The notes under the pieces: generated by a model
Told to the model about the DNA's origin: nothing
The model's database searches: none
What the model saw: only the letters and a program-made list of their open reading frames with translations
Source of the DNA: Prochlorococcus sp. AG-418-F08
GTDB lineage: Bacteria > Cyanobacteriota > Cyanobacteriia > PCC-6307 > Cyanobiaceae
Direction of reading: 5' to 3'
Assembly: GCA_003214295.1 (NCBI GenBank)
Contig: QCLV01000001.1
Span: 62,001 to 126,000 of the forward strand
Length of the DNA stretch: 64,000 nt
In this document: piece after piece, positions 29,075 through 39,429 of the stretch
Layout: each line of letters opens with the position of its first letter
How positions within the stretch are numbered: the first letter of the stretch is position 1
Made by a program: the position numbers and the translations under genes

Positions 29075-30391
29075 TTAAGATTTATAAGAAATTATTGCAG
29101 AATAAAATCCATCACCAGGATAATCCAAGCTAGGTAAAATTTGCTTTTGGCTAACCAATTTTAAAGTTTTGTTTTTTTCAATAAATCGTTCAATTAATAG
29201 ATTATTTTCATCTGGACAAATAGTACAAGTTGAATAAACTAAAGTGCCATCTTTTTTCAAAAGAGGGAAAATACTCTTCAAAAGTTTTTCCTGTAATAAA
29301 GTTAAAGATTTTATTTTTTCTTTACTTAAAGACCATCTAGAATCTGGATTCCTCGAAAGAGTTCCAATGCCTGAACATGGAGCATCTAATAAAATCTTAT
29401 CAAAATAAGATATAAACTTAGGATTTAATTCAATCAAACTCGTAGCATCAGCCCTAAGGGTATTAACAGATTTCAAATTTAACCTTTCTAAATTTGATTG
29501 CAGTATTTTCAATCTTTTTGCTGATCTATCTACGGCAATGATTTCAGCACTATCATTTGTTAATTCTGCAAGGTGGGTAGACTTACTTCCTGGAGCTGCA
29601 CAAGCATCTAAAATCTTTTCACCTTCTTTTGGATTTAAGAGAGGTGCTATCCACTGAGAAGATCTATCTTGAATTGTCCAAAGTCCATCTCCATATCCTG
29701 GTAAATTTTTTATAGATCTTGGATTAGACTTTAAAGTAATTCCATTATGTAAATCATTAATAATTTCAGCATCAATTTTATTTTCATGAAGTACTTTCAA
29801 AAAGTTATCTAAATTAGTTTTTAATTGGTTAATTCTCAAATCAATTGATGGTTTTTTATTAAATGCCTTAATGATATTTTCACCCTCGCTATTGCCGACC
29901 CATTTATAAAGATCCTTCACAAGCCATAATGGAAATGATTCAAGATATGAAATTCTTTCTTTTCTATCAGAAGATAATTCCGGAAAGATTTTTTGTTCTA
30001 ATTTTCTTGATGCATTTCTCAATATCGCATTTACAGTTCCCGCTAAACCATTTAAATCTGTTTTTTTAGCTACTTCTACAGTGGTAGAAATAGCAGCAGG
30101 AAATGGGATTTTATCCATTTTCAATAGTTGATACAAACCTATATGTAGAAGCCATCTTAACTTTGGAGGCTGCTTTTTATGAGTAATTTTTGATGTATGA
30201 TCCGTCCAAAGATCAAGAAATTTTCTATACCTTATGCATCCAAAAGATAATTCCGTAATAAAAGCTATATCAAGAGGATTAAATTGATAATTTTTTAAAA
30301 CTTTTTCAAGAGCATGATCAGAAAAATCACCATAACTAACTTTTAATAAAATTTCCCAAGCTGCCTTTCTTTGTAAATATCCTATGCTCAA
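29075..30391 (-). CDS. rsmB: 16S rRNA (cytosine967-C5)-methyltransferase
   Basis: ORF 438 aa; NusB-like N-terminus, DACAAPGSKSTHLAEL, LDAPCSGIGTLSRNPDSRW, YSTCTICPDEN. Confidence 0.93.
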   Translation of the reverse strand: MSIGYLQRKAAWEILLKVSYGDFSDHALEKVLKNYQFNPLDIAFITELSFGCIRYRKFLDLWTDHTSKITHKKQPPKLRWLLHIGLYQLLKMDKIPFPAAISTTVEVAKKTDLNGLAGTVNAILRNASRKLEQKIFPELSSDRKERISYLESFPLWLVKDLYKWVGNSEGENIIKAFNKKPSIDLRINQLKTNLDNFLKVLHENKIDAEIINDLHNGITLKSNPRSIKNLPGYGDGLWTIQDRSSQWIAPLLNPKEGEKILDACAAPGSKSTHLAELTNDSAEIIAVDRSAKRLKILQSNLERLNLKSVNTLRADATSLIELNPKFISYFDKILLDAPCSGIGTLSRNPDSRWSLSKEKIKSLTLLQEKLLKSIFPLLKKDGTLVYSTCTICPDENNLLIERFIEKNKTLKLVSQKQILPSLDYPGDGFYSAIISYKS

Positions 30392-30442
30392 AATATAATT
30401 AATTTTTTAAAGATAACTTTAATATACAAAAAATTCAAAATT

Positions 30443-30586
30443 TTAAACTACTTTTTCAATTGCAGAATTAAACCAAATAAAACCTAAGATAGAAATAAGT
30501 GAAAGATTAAATCCTAAAAAAAGAAAGATATTTAAAGAATGAATTCTTTCCCTAAAAAATATTTTTTTCTTTTTTTGATACTTCAT
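30443..30586 (-). CDS. small putative membrane protein (47 aa)
   Basis: Manual translation: MKYQKKKKIFFRERIHSLNIFLFLGFNLSLISILGFIWFNSAIEKVV*; Lys/Arg-rich N-terminus plus one TM; below ORF-track cutoff. Confidence 0.5.
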   Translation of the reverse strand: MKYQKKKKIFFRERIHSLNIFLFLGFNLSLISILGFIWFNSAIEKVV

Positions 30587-30605
30587 TATTGTAATAAAAA
30601 CTTAT

Positions 30606-30785
30606 TTAGGATTTCAAACGGCAACCAATATTGATAGATCCTGCATCAATCATTCTGCCTAATTTAATCGCTATGGATTCCTCCAACCTAGTGAAATTAG
30701 ATTGATGGGTAGTTATCCAATCTAATTCAGAAAAAGTGATGATTCCCGTCAAATTACTTTTTAAAAAAAGTGTTCCAATTTCCAT
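30606..30785 (-). CDS. small hypothetical protein (59 aa)
   Basis: Manual translation: MEIGTLFLKSNLTGIITFSELDWITTHQSNFTRLEESIAIKLGRMIDAGSINIGCRLKS*; below ORF-track cutoff. Confidence 0.55.
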   Translation of the reverse strand: MEIGTLFLKSNLTGIITFSELDWITTHQSNFTRLEESIAIKLGRMIDAGSINIGCRLKS

Positions 30786-30890
30786 TAGATAAATCTAATT
30801 TTTTCTAAGTTAACATCCGTACTTAAAATTTCTTCATAACATAATATTCTTTTAATTTTTCAATGATAACTGTAGGTTATTACTCTTAAT

Positions 30891-32381
30891 TTATTGAATA
30901 TCTCTCAAAAATTTATCGGCCGTTTTTAAGTGATTATTTAATTTTTCCTCTGACATTTTATCGAGATTTCTAGTTAACATTGCCAGACGATATTGCTTTC
31001 TAAAAAAGCTTTCATTATCTTTAATAAATTTCCAAAATAATCCATCCCATATTTCACACCATGGGCCACTTTTAAAATTAGACATTTTTTTTACATAATT
31101 AGAGCTTGATATATATGGCTTTGTTGAAAAGATACCACCATCACTAAACTGACTCATTCCATAAACATTTGGCACCATAACCCAATCATAGGAATCAATA
31201 AACATTTCCATAAACCATTTATAAACTTGGTTGGGGTGAATTCTACATAGAAGCATAAAGTTGCCAACAATCATTAGCCGCTCAATATGATGACAATAAC
31301 CAAATTTAATAACATTTTTTATAACAACGTCTACTGGTTCAATTCCTGTATTTCCTTGATAAAAAGATTTTGGAATTGGCTTATCTTCAAAATTCCAGAA
31401 ATTACTATTTCGCATCTTTGTTCCGTACTTTTTATAGACGAGGCAAATAAATTCTCTCCATCCAATAATTTGACGAATAAAACCCTCTAAAGAGTTAATA
31501 GGAACATTATTATTTTTTGCAAAAAGTAATGCTTTATTTACTACTACATCTGGGGTTAATAAGCCGCTATTTAAAAGAGGAGAAAGTAAACTATGCCATA
31601 AAAAAGAATTTTCTTTAGAAATAGCATCCTCATAATCTCCAAATAAGAAAAATCTATGTTTAAAAAAATCATTTAACCATTCATCTGCCTCTTCAAAATT
31701 AGTTGGATATAAAAAGTTATTACTTTCTCCAATAAACTCAATATCAAAATTAGCTAATGACCTTTCTGCATTAACTACAAATTTATTTTTTTGTAATTTA
31801 GGTGTATCGGGTATATTTATTTTTTTTGGTAATTTTTTTCTATTCATTTCATCGAAACTCCATTTACCTCCTTCAGGAGTATCATCAGGATTAACTAATA
31901 TCTTTTGGCTCTTTCTTTGATTCTCATAAAATCTACCCATAAGAGGTTTTTTTGCATTTGATGCAAATAAATCTTTTAAATCTTCACTGCTCATAAACAT
32001 AGGAGAAGGCAAAATATTTAAAACTAAATTATTACTTTCAACAAAATTATTAATCCTCTTCATTATTAAAAAATCATGAGGGTCAATGAGATTTATTTTC
32101 TGGTATTTATTTTTAATAAATTCCGATAAGTAATCAACTGTAGAAACATTATTCTTGTTTTCGATATATAAAACTTTAAAGCCAGATATTTCTAAATAAT
32201 TTTTATAAGCGAGCATAGATGCTCTATGAAAAACTAACTTATTTTTATGGTTAATTAATTTATGAAATTTATCATTTCCAAAAAACAATGAGTCTTCCAA
32301 AATCAAAACTTCACAATTTATTTTTAAGATTGGGCTTTCTCTAAAAAGTTGATTCGGGAAAATAATTGATAATTGTTTCAT
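30891..32381 (-). CDS. cryptochrome/photolyase family protein (FeS-BCP / prokaryotic (6-4) photolyase-like)
   Basis: ORF 496 aa; [11 protein letters not shown]-terminus, [48 protein letters not shown]. Confidence 0.88.
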   Translation of the reverse strand: MKQLSIIFPNQLFRESPILKINCEVLILEDSLFFGNDKFHKLINHKNKLVFHRASMLAYKNYLEISGFKVLYIENKNNVSTVDYLSEFIKNKYQKINLIDPHDFLIMKRINNFVESNNLVLNILPSPMFMSSEDLKDLFASNAKKPLMGRFYENQRKSQKILVNPDDTPEGGKWSFDEMNRKKLPKKINIPDTPKLQKNKFVVNAERSLANFDIEFIGESNNFLYPTNFEEADEWLNDFFKHRFFLFGDYEDAISKENSFLWHSLLSPLLNSGLLTPDVVVNKALLFAKNNNVPINSLEGFIRQIIGWREFICLVYKKYGTKMRNSNFWNFEDKPIPKSFYQGNTGIEPVDVVIKNVIKFGYCHHIERLMIVGNFMLLCRIHPNQVYKWFMEMFIDSYDWVMVPNVYGMSQFSDGGIFSTKPYISSSNYVKKMSNFKSGPWCEIWDGLFWKFIKDNESFFRKQYRLAMLTRNLDKMSEEKLNNHLKTADKFLRDIQ

Positions 32382-32509
32382 CTTTGCGACTTCCTGTTAC
32401 TGCATCTTTTTGAACAGTAGATAACATCATCCCAACAATTTTTCCATTTTTTACGCCACTCAAACGGCCTATTGCAAACAGGACAAGTTTTAGTAGAAAG
32501 ATTTTTCAA
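32378..32509 (-). CDS. DUF2256-like small Cys-rich protein (about 43 aa, TTG start)
   Basis: Manual translation: (M)[63 protein letters not shown] pattern; its TGA overlaps the photolyase ATG (ATGA). Not in ORF track. Confidence 0.85.
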   Translation of the reverse strand: MKNLSTKTCPVCNRPFEWRKKWKNCWDDVIYCSKRCSNRKSQR

Positions 32510-32512
32510 AAT

Positions 32513-32749
32513 TTATAATTTTCTTTTATGAGTAGATTTAAATCTAGTTGAGTCTTTAAGGGCCATATGTTTTGTATTTCTTCCCGAAACTCTCTTTCTC
32601 CAGACTTTGAAAGATTTGGGTTTAAGATTTTGACGCATAATTTTTATCGCATCTTCCTCTTTTAAACCAAATTGATACTCGATAGCTTCAAAGGGTGTTC
32701 TATCTTCCCAACACATTTCTATTATTCTGTCTAAATCGATACTTTCCAT
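32513..32749 (-). CDS. TIGR03643/DUF2805-like protein
   Basis: ORF 78 aa; DRIIEMCWEDRTPFEAIEYQFGLKEEDAIKIMRQNLKPKSFKVWRKRVSGRNTKH. Confidence 0.85.
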   Translation of the reverse strand: MESIDLDRIIEMCWEDRTPFEAIEYQFGLKEEDAIKIMRQNLKPKSFKVWRKRVSGRNTKHMALKDSTRFKSTHKRKL

Positions 32750-32751
32750 AT

Positions 32752-33156
32752 TTATTGTTCACATTGTGAGGTACAAAGTTTTTCAATATCGGATCTACCT
32801 GTAATTTGAAGTCTATATTTTGCCCAATATCTGTAAACCAGTCTCAATAATGGGGATAAGAGCTTAATCTTCAAGGGATAATAAACCCAACCTAAACCAA
32901 CTAATTCATAAGAATATGCAAGTACATCTAGTCCCCTAATAATTTCACCATTTTTAATAATCCCATGCAGGTTTGACATAGCTTCTGAATATGAGATGTC
33001 ATTAAAAAGACTTTGATCATAATCTTTACTGTTAATATCTATGAATGCAATTTGATTTAAGGTATCTCTTTTTTTAAGAAAATTTGTTTCTCTCAAACAA
33101 AGTGGACAACCGCCATCAAATAAAAAAGTTAATTTATTTTTCATATTTTTATTCAA
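32752..33156 (-). CDS. DCC-type thiol-disulfide oxidoreductase (DUF393)
   Basis: ORF 134 aa; LTFLFDGGCPLCLRETNFLKKRD. Confidence 0.87.
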   Translation of the reverse strand: MNKNMKNKLTFLFDGGCPLCLRETNFLKKRDTLNQIAFIDINSKDYDQSLFNDISYSEAMSNLHGIIKNGEIIRGLDVLAYSYELVGLGWVYYPLKIKLLSPLLRLVYRYWAKYRLQITGRSDIEKLCTSQCEQ

Positions 33157-33275
33157 ATATAGAAATTAAATAACTTTTTTGTGGAATAAATATTTTTTTT
33201 TTGAGTACAAGCTTTATAAAGCCTTAATAATTGCCAGTTCTAATTTAGTGAAAATATATTATCTTATTAAATAAT

Positions 33276-33307
33276 AAGCCATTGATTAAGGGATACATCA
33301 ATGGTTT
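33276..33307 (-). terminator. probable intrinsic terminator downstream of the 33322-33525 gene
   Basis: AAGCCATTGAT-TAAGGGATAC-ATCAATGGTTT inverted repeat (8 bp perfect core CCATTGAT/ATCAATGG) just after the minus-strand stop. Confidence 0.6.
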
Positions 33308-33321
33308 AAAACTATTTATGA

Positions 33322-33525
33322 TCAGTCATCTAGAAGATGAACTCCTTCTCCTACGTCAGGAGTAAATTTACAATATTTTTCAAAAATAAGTCCAACACCT
33401 CTCATTTTTTCTCCTAATTCATCGTTAAATTTATTCCATTCTTCCGTTTCACGATCAGGTAAGTCCCACCCTTGTTTTTCTACCATACTTGTTATTACTG
33501 TATAGTCCCATTCTATGTATGCCAT
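33322..33525 (-). CDS. hypothetical protein (67 aa)
   Basis: ORF MAYIEWDYTVITSMVEKQGWDLPDRETEEWNKFNDELGEKMRGVGLIFEKYCKFTPDVGEGVHLLDD; own downstream hairpin. Confidence 0.65.
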   Translation of the reverse strand: MAYIEWDYTVITSMVEKQGWDLPDRETEEWNKFNDELGEKMRGVGLIFEKYCKFTPDVGEGVHLLDD

Positions 33526-33620
33526 TGAGTTAATTTAAACTACCAAAATATTATAAACCAAGAGATTTAATAGGTAATCAATATTTTTTGAATATAATTT
33601 AAAAGTATGAAAAATTATAA

Positions 33621-34292
33621 ATGTCAATTTTGCCAAGAAGATTTGAACGAATCAAAAGTGTCTTAAATTGCAGAATGAAAAACTTGACTGTTTTAGTTGA
33701 GGATGTCAATAAACCACATAATTTATCAGCGATATTAAGGACATGTGATGCAGCAGGAGTTTTCGAAGCAAATTTTATTAGCAAAACAAATGCCGTTAAG
33801 ACTTTTAATAGTACTGCTCAAGGAAGTCAAAAATGGGTAAAACTGTGTAATCATGAAAACACTATCACGGCAATATCTGATTTAAAGAAAAAGGGTTTTA
33901 CATTATATGGAACAACTCTTAATAGTGGATCAGTAGATTATAGAAATTTTGATTATTCTCAAAATACATGTTTTGTTTTAGGAGCAGAAAAATGGGGACT
34001 AAGTAATGAACTTATATCAATGGTTGATCAATCAATTTTTATACCTATGAGAGGTATGGTTCAATCTCTGAATGTTTCAGTTGCAGCTTCCATATTATTA
34101 TTTGAAGCTGTTCGTCAAAGAAAAAATAAAGGTATATTGCCAGCTAATGGAGAAGGGTTAAATAAGGATGAATATCAAAAAACACTTTTTGAATGGTGTT
34201 ACCCAGAATTAGCTGCGGTGTATAAAAAATCAGCTAAAGAATATCCAAAGTTGAATGATCAAGGAGATTTTGATCCTATTACGGATAACTAA
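33621..34292 (+). CDS. trmH: tRNA (guanosine-2'-O-)-methyltransferase (SpoU/TrmH)
   Basis: ORF 223 aa; NLSAILRTCDAAGVFEANFIS, VLGAEKWGLSNELISMVDQSIFIPMRGMVQSLNVSVAASILLFEA. Confidence 0.93.
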   Translation: MSILPRRFERIKSVLNCRMKNLTVLVEDVNKPHNLSAILRTCDAAGVFEANFISKTNAVKTFNSTAQGSQKWVKLCNHENTITAISDLKKKGFTLYGTTLNSGSVDYRNFDYSQNTCFVLGAEKWGLSNELISMVDQSIFIPMRGMVQSLNVSVAASILLFEAVRQRKNKGILPANGEGLNKDEYQKTLFEWCYPELAAVYKKSAKEYPKLNDQGDFDPITDN

Positions 34293-34294
34293 AT

Positions 34295-35140
34295 TTATTC
34301 AGAATTTTGACTATCAAAAATTTCTTCAAGGTCCTCTCCTATAAAAGAAAGACCTAAAACTAAAAAAAACATTGCCAAACCTGGGAACAAAGCCGTCCAC
34401 CAGATACCTGTAGGTAAAGCGGCAAGAGCCAGATTTAAATCACTTCCCCACTCTGGGACATCTGCTGGAACGCCAAGGCCTAAAAATCCTAAACTTCCTA
34501 ATACCAAAACAGCATCTGCAGCATTTAGGGTAAGCAGAATAGGCAATGGAGTTATTACATTTGGGAGAATATATTTAAAAATAATTTTTTTAACATCAGC
34601 TCCTGCAACTTGAGCTGCCTCCACATAAGTTTCGGATTTAACCAATATTGTCTGATTTCTTATTAATCTAAAATATTGAGGAGAGTAAACAATACACAAT
34701 GCCAAAGCCGCGTTAAGGATACCCTTACCCAATACAAAAGCCACAACAACTGAAAGCAAAATTACAGGTATTGAAAAAATAGTATCCATTATTAGTGATA
34801 AGCATTTATCAAAAAAACCGCCAAAATATCCACTTAATAATCCCAATGGCAAACCCAAACTTAATGAAAAAAGAATTGCTAAGAATACAACTTCTATCGC
34901 TAATGATGATCCTTGCAAAGTTCTTAAGCAAACATCTCTTCCTAATCTATCTGTGCCACAAAAATGATTAAGAGAAGGAGGGGCAAAGATATCATTGCTT
35001 AACATTGAAAATGAATAGCCAAAAAAATTATTGGCCTCTAAAAATTTCATTATTAAAACAACAATAAGATAAAAAAGTACTATTAAAAATCCAGCTTTTC
35101 TGATATTTGCGCCGACACGATTGAATGAGTTAATATCCAA
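34295..35140 (-). CDS. dipeptide/oligopeptide-type ABC transporter permease (DppC-like)
   Basis: ORF 281 aa; HFCGTDRLGRDVCLRTLQGSS, EAAQVAGADVKKIIFKYILPNVITPL, PEWGSDLNLA. Confidence 0.88.
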   Translation of the reverse strand: MDINSFNRVGANIRKAGFLIVLFYLIVVLIMKFLEANNFFGYSFSMLSNDIFAPPSLNHFCGTDRLGRDVCLRTLQGSSLAIEVVFLAILFSLSLGLPLGLLSGYFGGFFDKCLSLIMDTIFSIPVILLSVVVAFVLGKGILNAALALCIVYSPQYFRLIRNQTILVKSETYVEAAQVAGADVKKIIFKYILPNVITPLPILLTLNAADAVLVLGSLGFLGLGVPADVPEWGSDLNLALAALPTGIWWTALFPGLAMFFLVLGLSFIGEDLEEIFDSQNSE

Positions 35141-35219
35141 AATCTTTTTTTAAAGATACAAATGAAATATACCCAATTCTTTTAAAAATAAATAGCTATA
35201 AATTTTAAATTAAAAGAAA

Positions 35220-37028
35220 TTACTGGTTTAATTTCAAGACTGCCATAAAAGCTTCTTGAGGGACTTCAACTTTACCCATTGCCTTCATCCTCTTTTTACC
35301 TTTGGCTTGTTTCTTTAAAAGTTTCTTTTTCCTAGAAATATCACCTCCATAACATTTAGATAAAACATCTTTTCGCAAAGCGCTTATGCTTTCACTTGCA
35401 ATAATCCTGCTACCGATTGATGCTTGAATAGGTATTTTAAATTGTTGTTTTGGAATAAGTTCTTTTAATTTCTCAACTAAACTTCTGCCAATTCCATAAG
35501 CCTTATCTTTATGAACAATCGAAGTTAATGGATCTGCTCTTTCTGAATTTATTAGAACATCTAATCTAACAAGGTCATTTTTTCTATAGCCAATCAAATG
35601 ATATTCCATTGATGCATAACCTTGGGTTCTACTTTTCATTTGATCAAAGAAATCTGTAACAACTTCTGCTAATGGAATTTCATAAATCAAGGTAACTCGA
35701 TCTGTTGTTATGTATTTCATATCTATAAATACTCCCCTTCTTTCCTGACATAAACCCATTAATGTTCCATTAAATTCATTGGGAGCATAAATTTCCATTT
35801 TCACATAAGGTTCTTCTATTGATTCTCTTAGTTGTGGATCAGGAATTGTAGAAGGATTATCAATAAAGATATGTTCCTGCTGATTTAAATTAACTTTATA
35901 AATAACTGATGGTGCCGTTACGATTAGATCCAAGTCATATTCTCTTTCTAATCTTTCTTGAACAATCTCCATATGAAGAAGTCCCAGGAATCCGCACCTA
36001 AATCCGAAGCCCATTGCGCTACTGGTTTCGGGCTCATATTTTAGAGCGGCATCAGATAATTGTAATTTTTCTAGTGATACTCTTAAATCTGGGAATTGAT
36101 CAGCATCAGTCGGGAATAAGCCACAAAAAACCATAGGATTTGCTGTCTTATATCCAGGCAAAGGATCATTGGCAGGAGAATTTAAAAGCGTAATCGTATC
36201 TCCCACTCTCGCATCAGCAACTGATTTAATAGAAGCAGCTAAATAACCAACTTCTCCTGCATGTAATTCATCAACTTGCTGCTGATCAGGCGCCATTATT
36301 CCTATCTCATCTAGTTCATAATTTTTCTTACTTGCCATTAATAATATTTTTTCTCTCTTATTTAGAGACCCAGATATCACCCTGAAATAAACAATAACTC
36401 CCCTGTACGGATCATAATAAGAATCAAAAATCAGTGCCTTTGTAGGTAGTTTAATTTCATCTTGAGGAGGAGGTACTCTGCTTACGATTGCTTCCAAAAT
36501 ATCTTTAATTCCAACTCCAGTTTTTGCTGAACAATTTATTGCATTAGATGTATCAAGTCCAATAATTTCCTCTATTTCTTGTTTTATTTTTTCAGCATCA
36601 GCCCCTGGCAAATCAACTTTATTTAAAACAGGAATTATTTCAAGATTATTTTCTAAGGCAAGATAAACATTAGCTAAGGTTTGAGCTTCTACCCCTTGAC
36701 TTGCATCAACAACAAGTAAAGCTCCTTCACAAGCTTGAAGAGATCTACTAACCTCATAAGAGAAATCAACATGCCCTGGAGTATCTATTAAGTTCAAAAC
36801 ATATTCTTGGTAATCGTCAGCTTTATATTTCATCCTAGCGGCCTGTAACTTGATAGTAATTCCTCTCTCTCTTTCAAGATCCATACTGTCCAAAAATTGT
36901 TCTTGCATATCCCTTTGCTGCACAGTACCAGTATCTTGAAGCAACCTATCTGCAAGGGTTGATTTACCATGGTCAATATGAGCGATTATGCAGAAATTTC
37001 TAATTTTTGAAACCGATATATCAGTCAT
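35220..37028 (-). CDS. lepA: elongation factor 4 (LepA)
   Basis: ORF 602 aa; [53 protein letters not shown]. Confidence 0.98.
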   Translation of the reverse strand: MTDISVSKIRNFCIIAHIDHGKSTLADRLLQDTGTVQQRDMQEQFLDSMDLERERGITIKLQAARMKYKADDYQEYVLNLIDTPGHVDFSYEVSRSLQACEGALLVVDASQGVEAQTLANVYLALENNLEIIPVLNKVDLPGADAEKIKQEIEEIIGLDTSNAINCSAKTGVGIKDILEAIVSRVPPPQDEIKLPTKALIFDSYYDPYRGVIVYFRVISGSLNKREKILLMASKKNYELDEIGIMAPDQQQVDELHAGEVGYLAASIKSVADARVGDTITLLNSPANDPLPGYKTANPMVFCGLFPTDADQFPDLRVSLEKLQLSDAALKYEPETSSAMGFGFRCGFLGLLHMEIVQERLEREYDLDLIVTAPSVIYKVNLNQQEHIFIDNPSTIPDPQLRESIEEPYVKMEIYAPNEFNGTLMGLCQERRGVFIDMKYITTDRVTLIYEIPLAEVVTDFFDQMKSRTQGYASMEYHLIGYRKNDLVRLDVLINSERADPLTSIVHKDKAYGIGRSLVEKLKELIPKQQFKIPIQASIGSRIIASESISALRKDVLSKCYGGDISRKKKLLKKQAKGKKRMKAMGKVEVPQEAFMAVLKLNQ

Positions 37029-37082
37029 ATAGAAATAAAATTCTCCTCTTATTACATCTTGGTTAATATTAGCTAATTAGAA

Positions 37083-38579
37083 TTATGGATGGAAACCAAA
37101 AATGGAATTATTTCTTTTTTTAATTTCTTTTATGAAGGTACTGAAATTTTCAGAGACTGATAGTTCTGGATAAATTAAGTCATTTATTTTTTTCTGAAGA
37201 TTATGCTTATCGTTTAAAAATAAAACAGATTTTTCTAGAACCTCAACCATAATTGAAACCGCAGTACTTGCTCCTGGAGAGGCTCCCAACAAAGCAGATA
37301 ATGATCCATCAGATGAATTTACAATCTCAGTTCCAAATTTCAAAGAACCACCACCTTCAGTTTTTTTAATTATTTGGACTCTTTGACCAGCATTCTTTAA
37401 ATACCAATCAGAAGGATTAGCTGATGGCATCATGTTCTTTAAATTCTCAACTCTTGAGTTATGGTTCTTTAATGATTGGGATATTAGGTAATTAATTAAA
37501 TCGTTGTTCTTGAAACCAACGTCTAACATAGAAAAAATATTATTCTTTTTAATTGAACTAAATAAGTCAAAGTATGAACTTTGTTTTAGAAATTTCGTTG
37601 TAAATCCAGCAAAAGGTCCATATAAAAGAAATTTTTTATTATCAATCCATCTGGTGTCTAAATGAGGCACAGACATTGGTGGCGATCCAATATCAGCTTT
37701 ACCATAAACTTTTGAGTTATGTTTTTCTGTTAGATCTTTTTTCTCGCAAATAAGCCATTTCCCACTAACGGGAAATCCACCATAACTTTTTGCTTCTGGA
37801 ATTTTTGATTTTTGTAAATAATTAATTGTTTTTCCACCAGCACCAAGAAAAACGTAGCCAGTTCTAATTGAAGTTTTTCTACCTTCAGAACTGATTTCTA
37901 GTTCCCATTGTTTTTTATCAATTTTCTTTAAATCTACTAATTCTGTTTTGTATCTGATTTCAACATTTTTGTTTAAGGAAACTAATGACAAATACTCTTT
38001 AGTTAAAGCCTCAAAATTAATATCAGTTCCTCTACCTATTCTGGTAGCAGCAATTTGAGTAGATTGATTTCTATCTTTTGTTATTAGAGGAGCCCATGAT
38101 GAAATTTCATCAAAAGATGTAGAAAATTCCATATCAATAAATTCAGGATTTTCGGTCATTTTCTGAAATCTTTTTTTTAAAAAAGAAATATTATCCTGAC
38201 CAGACACAAAGCTAATATGAGGAATAAATTTTAGAAACTTCTTAATATCAATTTTCCCTGCTTCATACAATGAGGCCCATAAAGACATGGATGTTTCAAA
38301 AGAACGATTTATTGAGAGCGCTTTATCTATTTTTAGATTTCCTTTTTCATCTAAAGGGGTATAGTTTAATTCGCAATTTGCCGCATGTCCTGTACCTGCA
38401 TTATTAAAAGCGCCAGTACTTTCGGAGCCTGGAGAATTTAATTTTTCTATAATCAGACATTTTATATCTGGTAAAACTTCTGAAATTAGGAGGGCTAAAG
38501 TACTACTCATTATCCCTGCTCCTACTAAGACTGCATCAAAGTAGCTATTGTCATTAGTGGGATTTTTAGATGAAGTCAC
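37083..38579 (-). CDS. mqo: malate:quinone oxidoreductase
   Basis: ORF 498 aa; [65 protein letters not shown]. Confidence 0.95.
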   Translation of the reverse strand: MTSSKNPTNDNSYFDAVLVGAGIMSSTLALLISEVLPDIKCLIIEKLNSPGSESTGAFNNAGTGHAANCELNYTPLDEKGNLKIDKALSINRSFETSMSLWASLYEAGKIDIKKFLKFIPHISFVSGQDNISFLKKRFQKMTENPEFIDMEFSTSFDEISSWAPLITKDRNQSTQIAATRIGRGTDINFEALTKEYLSLVSLNKNVEIRYKTELVDLKKIDKKQWELEISSEGRKTSIRTGYVFLGAGGKTINYLQKSKIPEAKSYGGFPVSGKWLICEKKDLTEKHNSKVYGKADIGSPPMSVPHLDTRWIDNKKFLLYGPFAGFTTKFLKQSSYFDLFSSIKKNNIFSMLDVGFKNNDLINYLISQSLKNHNSRVENLKNMMPSANPSDWYLKNAGQRVQIIKKTEGGGSLKFGTEIVNSSDGSLSALLGASPGASTAVSIMVEVLEKSVLFLNDKHNLQKKINDLIYPELSVSENFSTFIKEIKKRNNSIFGFHP

Positions 38580-38649
38580 AACAGAAAATTATCTTTTTTG
38601 CAATTAATCGGATTTCTTTCTAGGCTTATTATAAAGTTAATCCAAAATT

Positions 38650-38895
38650 ATGAGTACTGAAACACTCTCGCTGACAAACGAAAATGTAGAAAAAGTCCTT
38701 GACGAGCTAAGACCTTTTTTAATTTCTGATGGAGGTAATGTAGAGATTGCAGAAATAGATGGTCCAATTGTCAAAGTCAGACTTCAAGGGGCATGTGGTA
38801 GTTGCCCAAGTAGCACTATGACTCTCAAAATGGGTATTGAAAGAAAGTTAAAAGAAATGATTCCTGAAATAAGCGAAGTTGTCCAGGTTTTATAA
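38650..38895 (+). CDS. NifU-like C-terminal domain Fe-S scaffold protein
   Basis: ORF 81 aa; [43 protein letters not shown]. Confidence 0.93.
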   Translation: MSTETLSLTNENVEKVLDELRPFLISDGGNVEIAEIDGPIVKVRLQGACGSCPSSTMTLKMGIERKLKEMIPEISEVVQVL

Positions 38896-38917
38896 AAATT
38901 TTTAACTGAAATATATA

Positions 38918-39175
38918 TTATTTAGTTTTTAATTCCTTCAACAAAGATGATTCCATATCAAGGCAATCAATTGGAAGTCCTTGACCAATAGCGATCAAAA
39001 GAGGTGCAAGAATTCCTAAAGTAAAAACTAAATTTGATTGGCTTACATCATATTTACTCAAAGTAAAAGTTATCAAATAAATGATTAAAAAATAAGCATG
39101 TAGTGAAAAAAATTCTTTTGGCTTTAACACTGGCCACCTTAAAGTATTTCCCAAGAAATATAAAAAACCTGTCAT
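38918..39175 (-). CDS. hypothetical membrane protein
   Basis: ORF 85 aa; two or more hydrophobic segments. Confidence 0.55.
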   Translation of the reverse strand: MTGFLYFLGNTLRWPVLKPKEFFSLHAYFLIIYLITFTLSKYDVSQSNLVFTLGILAPLLIAIGQGLPIDCLDMESSLLKELKTK

Positions 39176-39337
39176 AAATAAATAATTACATGAAGATTAA
39201 ACCAAATATAAACATAAACCTTTTTAGAGACTATTTATAAAAAAATTTACCTAAGATAATAATTAAAAAAACATTAAATATTGGTTTTTATTTGTAAAAG
39301 TTAGACATGCAGCTAGAAATACGCTTATAATTATTTT

Positions 39338-39429
39338 GTAGCAATCGCTACTTTTCGTTCACCCTTATTTGAGGGCGCAGTTCGAGTCATACCATGGAAC
39401 GGGGGATGGCCGTGTTGTCACATCGAAAC
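39338..39429 (+). promoter_or_regulatory. structured, relatively GC-rich leader upstream of DUF4278-like gene
   Basis: GTAGC-aatc-GCTAC hairpin (39338-39351), CCCT-tatttg-AGGG, CCAT...ATGG pairs in acccttatttgagggcgcagttcgagtcataccatggaacgggggatggccgtgttgtcacatcg. Confidence 0.45.

Noticed and set aside
33599-33784. 61-aa minus ORF overlapping the start of trmH
   Set aside because: Antisense to a conserved methyltransferase gene; no family resemblance.
39394-39429. N-terminal extension MERGMAVLSHRN of the DUF4278-like ORF as true coding sequence
   Set aside because: The DUF4278-like domain starts at the internal ATG (39430) and the upstream sequence looks more like structured leader; left open as a finding rather than called as coding.
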